From Frankiales bacterium (GTDB lineage: Bacteria > Actinomycetota > Actinomycetes > Mycobacteriales > SCTD01): a DNA stretch of 8,296 bases. Position numbers and translations under genes: made by a program. Shown here in pieces: positions 1 through 6,266 of the stretch (the first letter of the stretch is position 1; every line of letters begins with the position of its first letter). Where the stretch lies: the NCBI GenBank assembly GCA_025965735.1, contig JAOPWK010000204.1:1-8296 (forward strand), in the 5' to 3' direction. The notes beneath the pieces are model-generated. The model saw only the letters and a list, made by a program, of their open reading frames with translations, searched no databases and had not been told where the DNA came from.

Positions 1-248
1 ACCGCTGTCCAGGCCTCGTCCAGCTTCCGCGGCGCGACGGCGATGCGACGGCCGGCCACCCGCCAGGGCTGCTCGACCCGGACGCAGCGCAGGCCGGCCT
101 GCAGCGCCGCGTCCCGCGCGGCCAGCAGGTCCGGCGCCTCGATGCCGCCGCCCGCGCCGTGCCCGAGGACCAAGGTGCGGAGCCCGGCTCCTTCGACCAC
201 GATGCGGGCGGGGCCGACCGGCGTCGGCACCTCTCGGGCATCGGTCAC
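1..248 (-). CDS. Alpha/beta hydrolase, KANL3/Tex30-type (N-terminal 82 residues only)
   Basis: The frame runs uninterrupted from a GTG at 248 off the left edge, so only the N-terminal 82 residues are present. Seen: a beta-strand-like LRTLVLGHGAGGG (about 23-35) with the oxyanion-type HGAGGG at 30-35, then EAPDLLAARDAAL, then RVEQPWRVAGRR (57-68), then KLDEAW. This order (HGAGGG, APDL, VEQPxRVAGRR, LDEAW) is what I know from actinobacterial predicted alpha/beta hydrolases of the KANL3/Tex30 (dienelactone-hydrolase-like) group. Substrates for this group are generally unknown, and the catalytic Ser, Asp and His would lie outside the window. The GTG was chosen because the protein begins shortly before the first strand and a TACCCT hexamer ends 7 nt upstream, suggesting a leaderless message; no SD is visible. 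The gene is divergent from the methyltransferase, with 24 nt between starts. Family fairly sure; function unknown. Confidence 0.8.
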   Translation of the reverse strand, partial: MTDAREVPTPVGPARIVVEGAGLRTLVLGHGAGGGIEAPDLLAARDAALQAGLRCVRVEQPWRVAGRRIAVAPRKLDEAWTA

Positions 249-261
249 GCGGCGAAGGGTA
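249..261 (-). promoter_or_regulatory. Putative leaderless promoter (-10 TACCCT) of the hydrolase gene
   Basis: On the minus strand TACCCT (261-256) matches the actinobacterial -10 pattern TANNNT. It is followed by 7 nt and then the GTG at 248, which would place the transcription start at or next to the start codon. No convincing -35 hexamer is seen 16-18 nt upstream. The hexamer overlaps the first base of the divergent gene's Shine-Dalgarno sequence at 261. Confidence 0.4.
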
Positions 262-266
262 GGAGG
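261..266 (+). promoter_or_regulatory. Ribosome binding site AGGAGG of the methyltransferase gene
   Basis: A perfect AGGAGG at 261-266 is followed by 6 nt (CACGCC) and an ATG at 273. This strong, well-spaced site fixes the start at 273 and rules out the in-frame upstream ATG at 159, which would lie inside the divergent hydrolase gene. Confidence 0.85.
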
Positions 267-272
267 CACGCC

Positions 273-1052
273 ATGCGCACCCCTGACCCGGTGGCGATGA
301 GCTCGGCCGTCCCTGCAGGCTCCACCGTCGGGACGCCCGTCCCGCCGCCGGACTCCCCGTACTGGCTGTTCTACGACGAGGTCGCCGCCGCGCAGCTCGC
401 GCAGTGGCTGCCCCCGACGCCGGCCCGCGTGCTGGACGTCTCCGGCGGTCAGCGCTTCGCCGGGCAGATGGCGGCAGCCGGCCACGAGGTCGTGCACGTC
501 ATGGCTGCCTCCGACCCGCTGCCCACCGCTGTGGGCGGCCGGCTGCTGCCGGTCGTGGCCGACTCCCGGTCGCTGGACTGGCTGCAGCCTGGCTGCGTCG
601 ACCTGGTGCTCGCCGAGTCGCAAGCCCTGTCGCTGTGCCTGGCCACCGAGGTGACGGTCGAGCAGCTGGCCCGCGTGCTGCGGCCCGGCGGGCGGCTGCT
701 GCTCGTCGTGGAGTCGCTGATGCTCGGACTGGCCCGCCTCGCCGAGCAGGGGCGCTGGGCCGAGCTCGCCGACGCACCCGCCGCCGACGTGGTGCTCGTC
801 CCTCGGGACGACGGCAGCCTGACGCGCTGCTTCTGGCCCGAGGACCTGGCGGCGCTGCTGTCCGCGGCCGGCCTCGAGGTGGAGTGGGTGCGCACCCGCA
901 CGGTGCTCAGCCCGGCCACGGTGGAGCGCGCGCTGAGCCAGGGCGGCAGCGCAGCGCTGGCCACGCTCGTGCAGACCGAGGTGAAGCTGGCCGAGGACCG
1001 CGACGGCGGGTCGACCGGGATGTACCTGGTGGCCAGCGCCCGCAAGGCCTGA
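273..1052 (+). CDS. Class I SAM-dependent methyltransferase domain protein
   Basis: A 259-residue cytoplasmic protein. Seen: YWLFYDEVAAAQLAQWLP (30-47) as the leading helix; VLDVSGG (53-59) at the position of the SAM-binding glycine motif I; AAAGHEVVHV (67-76) with the second strand; ADSRSLDWLQPGCVDLVLA (96-114) as the acidic/motif II-III area; and LARVLRPGGRLLLVVES (132-148), the classic Methyltransf_11-type helix-strand with its RPGG turn. The last third ends in TGMYLVASARKA, a typical final strand. The substrate cannot be inferred. Motif I is unusual: SGG replaces the usual GxG, as D-V-S-G-G instead of D-x-G-x-G, so SAM binding may be altered. The start rests on an AGGAGG at ideal distance; a second in-frame ATG at 297 has no SD. 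No plus-strand -10 is visible upstream, so the promoter probably lies within the hydrolase gene. The stop is buried in an inverted repeat shared with the convergent gene. Fold confident; reaction unknown. Confidence 0.8.
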   Translation: MRTPDPVAMSSAVPAGSTVGTPVPPPDSPYWLFYDEVAAAQLAQWLPPTPARVLDVSGGQRFAGQMAAAGHEVVHVMAASDPLPTAVGGRLLPVVADSRSLDWLQPGCVDLVLAESQALSLCLATEVTVEQLARVLRPGGRLLLVVESLMLGLARLAEQGRWAELADAPAADVVLVPRDDGSLTRCFWPEDLAALLSAAGLEVEWVRTRTVLSPATVERALSQGGSAALATLVQTEVKLAEDRDGGSTGMYLVASARKA

Positions 1053-1068
1053 GGGAGGTCCCTCAGGC
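1047..1068. terminator. Perfect inverted repeat, probable bidirectional terminator
   Basis: GCCTGAGGGA (1047-1056) and TCCCTCAGGC (1059-1068) are perfect reverse complements separated by GG. A practical hairpin is about 9 bp of GC-rich stem with a 4-nt loop. The stop codons of both convergent genes (TGA 1050-1052 plus; TGA 1065-1063 minus) lie inside the two arms, with only 10 nt between them. No T-tract follows on either strand, which is common for actinobacterial terminator hairpins. The symmetrical position between convergent genes supports termination in both directions. Confidence 0.7.
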
Positions 1069-1416
1069 GTTCGCCGCCTCGTGCTTCTCCTGATCGGTCA
1101 CGCAGCGGGCCGCCTCCGGCCGGACCTCCAGGCGCGCGTCCGGGATGGGCTGGCCGCAGTCGACGCAGGTGCCGAACGTGCCGGCGTCGATCCGCGCCAG
1201 GGCGGCCTCGACCTCGGCCCGCTGCTGGGCGGAGTTGTCGAGCAGCGCGTTCTGGTTGTCGGCGTCCGTCAGCTCGCTGGCGGTGTCGCCCGGGTGCTGG
1301 TCGGAGTGGCTGAGCTCGCTGCTGTCGCCCGCACCCTCCGCCTCGAGGATGGCGGTGGCGCTGTCGATCTCGCGGAGCATCTGCTCGAGCGACTGGCGGG
1401 CTTCCTGCGTGTCCAC
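1063..1416 (-). CDS. TraR/DksA-family C4-type zinc-finger protein (YteA/YocK-like)
   Basis: 117 residues if translation starts at GTG 1416, chosen because AGGAG (1426-1422) stands exactly 5 nt before it; the in-frame GTG at 1422 overlaps that SD. Seen: an N-terminal helix (5-27); SELSHSDQHPGDTASEL (33-49), matching the DNHPADxxTE segment of YteA/YocK-type proteins; a helix with QQRAEVEAALARIDAGTFG (64-82); then the zinc ribbon C84-x2-C87-x17-C105-x2-D108. The fourth ligand, normally Cys, is Asp here (CVTD). DksA/TraR proteins bind the RNA polymerase secondary channel and tune transcription, often with ppGpp; the exact role of short actinobacterial members is less clear. The gene is convergent with the methyltransferase and divergent from the secreted-protein gene. 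A weak TAGGCAT element near 1461-1455 could be its -10. Family assignment is strong; activity in transcription is inferred. Confidence 0.9.
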   Translation of the reverse strand: MDTQEARQSLEQMLREIDSATAILEAEGAGDSSELSHSDQHPGDTASELTDADNQNALLDNSAQQRAEVEAALARIDAGTFGTCVDCGQPIPDARLEVRPEAARCVTDQEKHEAANA

Positions 1417-1421
1417 GGTCA

Positions 1422-1426
1422 CTCCT
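1422..1426 (-). promoter_or_regulatory. Ribosome binding site AGGAG deciding the DksA-like start
   Basis: Minus-strand AGGAG (1426-1422) lies 5 nt from the GTG at 1416-1414 but overlaps the upstream in-frame GTG at 1422-1420. This favours the shorter 117-residue form over the 119-residue one. Confidence 0.7.
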
Positions 1427-1491
1427 GTTGCGTCGGGGGGTGGTGCGTCCCGTCATGCCTACCCGCGGCGGGCTTGCGTTCACACGTCGCG

Positions 1492-1506
1492 GCCTAGCCT
1501 GAGGGC
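1492..1506 (+). promoter_or_regulatory. Putative leaderless promoter (-10 TAGCCT) of the secreted-protein gene
   Basis: TAGCCT (1495-1500) fits TANNNT and ends 6 nt before the GTG at 1507, so transcription could begin on the start codon. TTGCGT at 1474-1479 could be a -35, but the 15-nt spacing is short. The 10-mer GCCTAGCCTG (1492-1501) recurs at the same distance before the lipoprotein gene at 7749. A GAGG at 1501-1504 is too close to the start to be a good SD. Confidence 0.45.
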
Positions 1507-2727
1507 GTGCGCCGGCTCCCGCTCGTGGTCGCGGCCCTGCTGCTCGGCGCCTCGCCGATGCTCGCTCTGCCCGCCGTCGCGCTGGAGCTGCCGTCGCCGA
1601 CCGAGCAGCGGGCCCAGGACCTGGCCCTGCTGGCCGAGGTGGGCGCCCGCGCCGACCGGCGGCTGGTGTCGGTGGTCCCGGGCCCGGTCCGCAACGAGGA
1701 GGTCGTCCTGGTCGGCCTGGGCGCCTCGGGCGTCCCGGACCGGGTGCTGGTCGAGCAGCGGCTCACCCTCACCGGCCAGGGCGACTACCAGGTGCGGGAG
1801 CGCGGCCCGGCCCGCGCGTCCGAGGCGCTGGGGGGAGAGCCGGCGCCGGTCACCAAGTTCGGCGCGGTCGTCTGGCAGGGCTTCTCCCCCGGCACGCGCG
1901 AGCTGGCGGCCCGGCTGACGCTGGACCCGGTCCTGGAGGCGCCACGTCTCCCGCTGCAGGTGGCGATCAGCGGCCCCGTCGGACCCGGGGGCGAGGTGAC
2001 CGGCGCCGGCAGCGTCGTCCTCACGCTGACCAACGCCACCTCCCAGCCGGCGACGCTGCCGACCGGCACCGACGCCCCGGCGCCGGCACTCGCCGCCGCC
2101 CTTGACGCGGCTCTGGCCGTCGCGGAGGGACCGGCCGGTCCTCGACTTCCGGCTGCGGGCGCGGGGCTGCCGGCCGCGGTGCCGGCTGCCGGTGAGGCCC
2201 GAGCCCCGGCCCTCACCGGCGTCCCGCTGCGCATCAGCGGCTCGCTGCTCGGCGGCGCTGTCACCGGCCCGGGCGTGACCTCGCTGCCGGGCGGAGCGGA
2301 GGTCGCCGGAACGCTGGCGCCGGGCGCGTCGGCCGAGCTGCGGGTGGAGGTCGACGGGTCTACCCGGCTGGACCTCGACCTGACGGCTGTCCCCGCGCTG
2401 GACGACCGAGACCTGCAGCCGCCCAGCGGTGTCGTCTCCTGGGCCGCCTGGGCGTCCGCAGGACCGTCCGCGGAGGAACGCCGCCAGGCGCTGGACCTGC
2501 TGGTCGCGACGGCCGCCACCGGCGCGCGGGCCACCTCGTACAGCCCCTACCTCGGCGCCGACCTGCCGGGGACGGGCACAACGGCGTTCCGGTACGCCTT
2601 CGCCCAGCCGGAGGCCGCCCAGCAGGCGATCCGAGGGCTGGAGCCGCGCCGCGGGGCGATCGCGCTGACAGCCCTGGCCGTGCTGCTGCTGGCCGCCAAC
2701 GGCGCCCTGATCTGGCGGCGCAGCTAG
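1507..2727 (+). CDS. Secreted, C-terminally membrane-anchored protein of unknown function
   Basis: 406 residues; I do not recognise a family. Seen: an N-terminal signal peptide (MRRLPLVVAALLLG..., hydrophobic 4-22, probable cleavage after A23-V24-A25); an extracytoplasmic region of about 350 residues; and a single hydrophobic helix at about 384-402 followed by RRS, giving a type I topology with a tiny cytoplasmic tail. The ectodomain has strand-like stretches (PLQVAISGPVG, VVLTLTNATSQP, LRVEVDGSTRLDLDLTAVP) typical of beta-sandwich folds, interrupted by an Ala/Pro/Gly-rich low-complexity linker at about 190-235. Near the C-terminus, EERRQALDLLVATAATGARATSYSPYLGADLPG looks helical. The GTG start is supported by the signal peptide directly following it and a -10-like hexamer 6 nt upstream. 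The stop TAG (2725-2727) shares a CTAG with the convergent SRAP stop, leaving no intergenic terminator. The gene is surely real; a cell-envelope role is inferred only from topology. Confidence 0.8.
   Translation: MRRLPLVVAALLLGASPMLALPAVALELPSPTEQRAQDLALLAEVGARADRRLVSVVPGPVRNEEVVLVGLGASGVPDRVLVEQRLTLTGQGDYQVRERGPARASEALGGEPAPVTKFGAVVWQGFSPGTRELAARLTLDPVLEAPRLPLQVAISGPVGPGGEVTGAGSVVLTLTNATSQPATLPTGTDAPAPALAAALDAALAVAEGPAGPRLPAAGAGLPAAVPAAGEARAPALTGVPLRISGSLLGGAVTGPGVTSLPGGAEVAGTLAPGASAELRVEVDGSTRLDLDLTAVPALDDRDLQPPSGVVSWAAWASAGPSAEERRQALDLLVATAATGARATSYSPYLGADLPGTGTTAFRYAFAQPEAAQQAIRGLEPRRGAIALTALAVLLLAANGALIWRRS
2724..2727. other. CTAG shared by two convergent stop codons
   Basis: The palindrome CTAG gives TAG at 2725-2727 on the plus strand and TAG at 2726-2724 on the minus strand, so the secreted-protein and SRAP genes end on the same four bases. 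No hairpin comparable to the one at 1047-1068 is seen nearby, so transcripts from the two sides may run into each other. Confidence 0.9.
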
Positions 2728-3401
2728 AACAGGACGTCCGGCTCCACCGGCTGCACCAGCTCAGGGCCGTCGTTGCGGACGTTGCCCACGGCGGTGCCGA
2801 CCGGCCAGGCATCCAGCGCGCCGCCGACCGCCGGCACCAGCAGGTGCCCGCCCGGGTCCTCCACGGCCGGGTCCAGCCAGCGGCCCCAGTCCTCGCGCGG
2901 GACGAGCAGCGGGGTCCGGTCGTGGATGTGGCCCAGCTCGTCGGAGGCGGAGGTCGTGATCACCGTGCAGGTCCAGAGGCGCTCCTCGCCCTGCGACCAC
3001 ACCTCGTACAGCCCGGCCATGGCCAGCGGCCCGTCCTCGCGCGAGGTGAGGAACCACGGCTGCTTGCGCGTCCCGTCGACCTGCCACTCGTAGTAGCCGT
3101 CGGCCGGCAGCAGGCAGCGGCGGCGCTGGTAGGCCGCGCGGAAGGCCGGCTTCTGCGTGACCGTCTCCTGGCGGGCGTTGATGAGCCGGGCCGCGCCCTT
3201 GGCGTCCTTGGCCCAGGACGGCACCAGCCCCCAGCGCAGGACGCGCAGCAGGCGGCGGTCCTCGCGCTGGAGCACGGCGTACACCGGGTCGGTCGGAGCG
3301 ACGTTCCAGGACGGCGGGATGACCTCCTCGGGCGGCTCCTCGACCTCGAAGGCGCTGGCGAGGTCGCGGGCGTCCCGGCTGGAGGCGTAGCGGCCGCACA
3401 T
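2724..3401 (-). CDS. SRAP (SOS response-associated peptidase) family protein, YedK/HMCES-like
   Basis: 225 residues, a normal length for the family. Seen: initiator Met followed by Cys2 (MCGRYA), the nucleophile exposed after Met removal; N33 in WNVAPT; WGLVPSWAKD (57-66); INARQET (74-80); E105 in DGYYEW; and H160 in HIHDRTP. These are the conserved Cys, Asn, Glu and His of the family. By established knowledge, SRAP proteins (E. coli YedK, human HMCES) form a thiazolidine DNA-protein crosslink with abasic sites in single-stranded DNA and so shield them. The usual IHDRMP is IHDRTP here. The ATG is fixed by the need for Cys at position 2. There is no SD upstream, and the stop of the preceding substrate-binding-protein gene is only 4 nt away, so translation is probably coupled. 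It is the last gene of the transporter run and converges with the secreted-protein gene with a 4-nt stop overlap. Confidence 0.95.
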   Translation of the reverse strand: MCGRYASSRDARDLASAFEVEEPPEEVIPPSWNVAPTDPVYAVLQREDRRLLRVLRWGLVPSWAKDAKGAARLINARQETVTQKPAFRAAYQRRRCLLPADGYYEWQVDGTRKQPWFLTSREDGPLAMAGLYEVWSQGEERLWTCTVITTSASDELGHIHDRTPLLVPREDWGRWLDPAVEDPGGHLLVPAVGGALDAWPVGTAVGNVRNDGPELVQPVEPDVLF

Positions 3402-3405
3402 GCCG

Positions 3406-4572
3406 CTATTGAGGCACGGGCGGCAGGCCGGTGGACAGGATGTCGTCGTCCACGGGGGCGAAGCGCAGGTCCGAGAACCGGCCGAAGTACATGTCGTCCG
3501 GGCTGACGCCCTCCCGGTCGTCCGGCCCGAAGCCCCGCTCGTCGCCGTTCGCGCCGGTGATGACGGTGCTGTTGAGGGCGTCGAGCAGCGGCCCGCCCGC
3601 GTCGACGGCCGCCGCGGTGAGCTTCACGGCGTCGTACGCGTACGTGGACCAGTCCGGTGGCTGGACGACCGGCCGCCCGCCGGCCTCCACCCCCACCTCC
3701 TCGGCGCCGAAGCGCTCCTCGTACGCCTCGCGGTAGGCGGCGAACGGCTCCGGCCCGACCTCGCTGGTGATCCGGAACGAGACGAAGGTCAGCCCGTCCA
3801 GCCACTGCGGCCGGTCGGCCAGGCGCTGCCGGACGAGCGGGTCCTCGCCGGTCGGGCCGGTGTAGACGGGGACCTCCCAGCCGGCGCTGCGGGCTGCGCG
3901 CACGACCGCCGCGACGCCGGTGGCACGCGCCCAGACGATCAGCGCCTGCGCTCCGGTCCGCCGCGCCTCGAGGACCTGCGCTGCGACGTCGCCCCCGCCG
4001 TCGGGCAGCGTCGCCTCGCTCACGAGGGCGATCTCGTTCCGGCCGAGGTTCTGCCGCGTGGCGGCGGCACCCTCACGGCCGTAGGAGCTCGTGTCGGACA
4101 GCAGCGCGACGCGCTGCGCCTTCTCGCTGACGTAGTCGGCCAGGCGCCGGCTCATGGGGGCGTTCGCAGGCGCGAGCCGGAAGATCGTCGGCCGCTCCTG
4201 CGGGTCGACGAGGGACGCGCCGCCCTCGAAGACCACGAACACCGGGAGCCCCACAGGATCGGTGACCTCGGCGACCGCGACCGCGCCGACGCCGTCGGTG
4301 ATGACGGCGGTGGCGCCGCGGGAGACGGCAGTACGGGCGTTGGCGACGGCGCGCTGGGGCGACCCGCCGTTGTCGAGCACCTCGACCCGGACCTCGCGTC
4401 CGTCCGCCTCGAGCTGGGCGGCGGCCAGCTCCGCGCCCCGCTGCACGAACTCCCCCACCCAGGGCTGGGCGGTCATGGGCGCGGAGACGACGAACAGCAG
4501 CGCGTCGTCCGGCTGGGTCCGGTCGGCGCAGGCCGGGAGCAGCAGGAGCAGCGCAGCCAGCACCGCTCTCAC
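3406..4572 (-). CDS. Branched-chain amino-acid-type ABC transporter substrate-binding lipoprotein (LivK-like)
   Basis: 388 residues. Seen: a short lipoprotein signal (hydrophobic 3-12) with lipobox L-P-A-C at 12-15, so Cys15 would be lipidated and the protein tethered outside the membrane. The mature part has the Peripla_BP_6 / type I binding-protein layout: LLFVVSAPMT first strand, LEADGREVRVEVLDNGGSPQRAVANA, AVITDGVGAVAVAEVTDPVGLPVFV, RVALLSDTSSYGREGAAAT, AQALIVWARATGVAAVVRAARSAGW, and EPFAAYREAYEERFGAE, matching LivJ/LivK proteins. It delivers solute to the LivH/LivM-G complex encoded just upstream; the ligand may be an amino acid, amide or other small molecule and cannot be read from the sequence. 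The GTG start overlaps the stop of the LivM-G gene in a GTGA (4572-4569), a sign of translational coupling. Four nucleotides separate its TAG from the SRAP ATG. Class confident; substrate unknown. Confidence 0.92.
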   Translation of the reverse strand: MRAVLAALLLLLPACADRTQPDDALLFVVSAPMTAQPWVGEFVQRGAELAAAQLEADGREVRVEVLDNGGSPQRAVANARTAVSRGATAVITDGVGAVAVAEVTDPVGLPVFVVFEGGASLVDPQERPTIFRLAPANAPMSRRLADYVSEKAQRVALLSDTSSYGREGAAATRQNLGRNEIALVSEATLPDGGGDVAAQVLEARRTGAQALIVWARATGVAAVVRAARSAGWEVPVYTGPTGEDPLVRQRLADRPQWLDGLTFVSFRITSEVGPEPFAAYREAYEERFGAEEVGVEAGGRPVVQPPDWSTYAYDAVKLTAAAVDAGGPLLDALNSTVITGANGDERGFGPDDREGVSPDDMYFGRFSDLRFAPVDDDILSTGLPPVPQ

Positions 4573-6266
4573 CTGGGCGACCCGAGGTAGGCCCGGCGCA
4601 CCGCCGGGTCGGCACGGACCTGCTCCGCGGTGCCTCCTGCGATGACGCGGCCCTGGTCGAGCACCGTCACCCGGTCCGCCACGGTGCTGACGAGCCGCAT
4701 GTCGTGCTCGACGAGCAGCACGGCGCTGCCGTTCCTGGCCAGCGCGCGGAGGACCTGGGCGAGCCGGGTGCGCTCTGCGGCGGTCATGCCGGCGGCAGGC
4801 TCGTCCAGGAGCAGCACCTGCGCGCCGGTGGCGACGACGCGGGCCACCTGGAGCAGGCGCTGCTCGCCCACGGTGAGGCTGCGCGGGTCCTGGTGGGCGA
4901 CATGGGCCACGCCGGCGTGTCGCAGGGCTGCCTGGACGAGGCGCCTCCTCCTGCTGGTGGCGTCGCGACTGCTGGGCGTAGCGAGCAGGTGGCGCACGAC
5001 CGTCCCCCGCTGCCGGGGCACGCCGATCGCCGTCTGCTGCTCCGGCGTGCTGCGCGGCAGGACGACCGTGCGCTGCGGGGTGCGAGCCACACCGGCCAGC
5101 ACCCGCTGCCGGGTGCCACCGCCGTGCGGGGCGCCGTGCACCTCGACCTGACCCGCCTCCGGACGCAGGTCACCGGCGAGGACCTTGAGCAGCGTGGACT
5201 TGCCGGACCCGTTGGGCCCGACCAGCGCGTGCACCTCCCCCGCGCGCAGCACGATCTCACTGTCCGTCAGCGCGCGCACGGCGCCGTAGGAGACGCCGAC
5301 TCCGTGGGCGTGCAGCAGGACCGGCTGCCCGTCCGGGGGGCTGTCGGGCACCGCGGGGTCGTGTGCCGCGCGGGTGAAGGTGCCGGCGGGGCGGGCGAGC
5401 CGGCGACCGACCGGTCCCCGCAGTGTCACGGCCGCGAGGAGCAGGGCCGCGGTCAGGGCACCCCTGACCCGCTCCGGCGCCAAGCCGGCGCCGGTGGCGA
5501 GGGCGTCCGCGAGTGAGGGGAGCGACGACAGCAGGGCCACCCCCAGCACAGGCCCCCACCAGCGGGCGGTGCCGCCGACGAGCACCGCGACGAACAGCTG
5601 GAGCGAGAGCAGCGGGCTGACGTCAGCCGGCGCCACCAGGCCCAGCAACACGGCGGTGCCGGCGCCGCTCAGAGCGCCGAGCGCAGCGGTGACGGTGAGC
5701 ACGGTGCGGCGACGAGCAGCGACGGGTACGCCGAGGGAAGTCGCGAGTGCAGGCCCCTCCCGGAGCGCCGCGAGATCGCGTCCAGCCGGTCCTGCGTCGA
5801 GTCGGCTCAAGCAGAGCATGACGGTGAGGCACGTCGCGCCGGCGACGACCACGTGGAGGCCCGCGCCGAGGGTGAGCTCGAGGCCGAGCGTCGGGCTGAC
5901 GATGCGCGCCGGGCTAGGTCGGACCAGCCCCTGCTCGCCGCCGAAGACGCTCGGGAAGGCGGTGAGCACCCGGTGCACGAGCCAGGCGAGGGCCCAGGTG
6001 GCGAGCGCGAGGTAGGCGCCCTCCAGCCGGCTGGAGCCGCGCGCGACGAGGTTGCCGGCGGCCGCGGCGCCCGCCACGGACACCAGGACGGCCAGCCCGA
6101 GCGGCAGGCCCGCGCCGCCAGGCCCGAGCAGCGCCGTCCCTACGCCGCCGAGCGCGACGAAGGCGCCCTGTCCGAGGACCGGCAGCCCCGCGTAGGAGAC
6201 CGACAGCGCAAGGCCGAGCGCAGCGACCAGCAGCCACAAGGCCTGGGCCAGCTCGACCAGGCTCAC
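4569..6266 (-). CDS. LivM-LivG fusion: HAAT-type ABC transporter permease and ATP-binding protein
   Basis: 565 residues from GTG 6266, whose GTGA overlaps the LivH stop; the open frame extends upstream to 7289 but that part is antisense-like shadow over livH. Permease domain (1 to about 288): several hydrophobic helices with LivM hallmarks GQGAF (32-36), FGGEQGL (108-114), AALREGPALATSLGVPV (166-182, the cytoplasmic coupling loop) and GGTARWWGPVLG (231-242). A Pro/Ala-rich linker runs to about 315. ATPase domain (about 316-565): aromatic A-loop SYGAVRAL near 326-333, Walker A GPNGSGKST (350-358), Q-loop Q398 in ARTPQ, signature LTVGEQR (464-470), Walker B LLLDEP with D488-E489, AAGM as in LivG, and switch H521 in VEHDM. 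The signature departs from LSxGQ and Q-loop RTPQ from RTFQ. Most LivM and LivG are separate proteins, though such fusions occur in actinobacteria. It would pair with LivH; no LivF is present in the window. Confidence 0.93.
   Translation of the reverse strand: MSLVELAQALWLLVAALGLALSVSYAGLPVLGQGAFVALGGVGTALLGPGGAGLPLGLAVLVSVAGAAAAGNLVARGSSRLEGAYLALATWALAWLVHRVLTAFPSVFGGEQGLVRPSPARIVSPTLGLELTLGAGLHVVVAGATCLTVMLCLSRLDAGPAGRDLAALREGPALATSLGVPVAARRRTVLTVTAALGALSGAGTAVLLGLVAPADVSPLLSLQLFVAVLVGGTARWWGPVLGVALLSSLPSLADALATGAGLAPERVRGALTAALLLAAVTLRGPVGRRLARPAGTFTRAAHDPAVPDSPPDGQPVLLHAHGVGVSYGAVRALTDSEIVLRAGEVHALVGPNGSGKSTLLKVLAGDLRPEAGQVEVHGAPHGGGTRQRVLAGVARTPQRTVVLPRSTPEQQTAIGVPRQRGTVVRHLLATPSSRDATSRRRRLVQAALRHAGVAHVAHQDPRSLTVGEQRLLQVARVVATGAQVLLLDEPAAGMTAAERTRLAQVLRALARNGSAVLLVEHDMRLVSTVADRVTVLDQGRVIAGGTAEQVRADPAVRRAYLGSPR

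Noticed and set aside
159..272. Longer methyltransferase starting at ATG 159
   Set aside because: It would cover the divergent hydrolase start and lacks an SD, whereas ATG 273 has AGGAGG at 6 nt.
449..1483. 344-residue open frame on the minus strand
   Set aside because: It is antisense to the methyltransferase and overlaps the DksA-like gene in another frame; its Ser/Arg/Thr-rich composition is that of a shadow frame in GC-rich DNA.
1455..1484. Promoter for the DksA-like gene (TAGGCAT with TGTGAA upstream)
   Set aside because: The -10 does not fit TANNNT exactly and the -35 match is poor, so it is mentioned only within the gene entry.
3400..4590. 396-residue plus-strand open frame
   Set aside because: It is antisense to the substrate-binding-protein gene, which has a lipobox and clear family motifs; the plus frame is Arg/Gly/Asp/His-rich with no recognisable domain.
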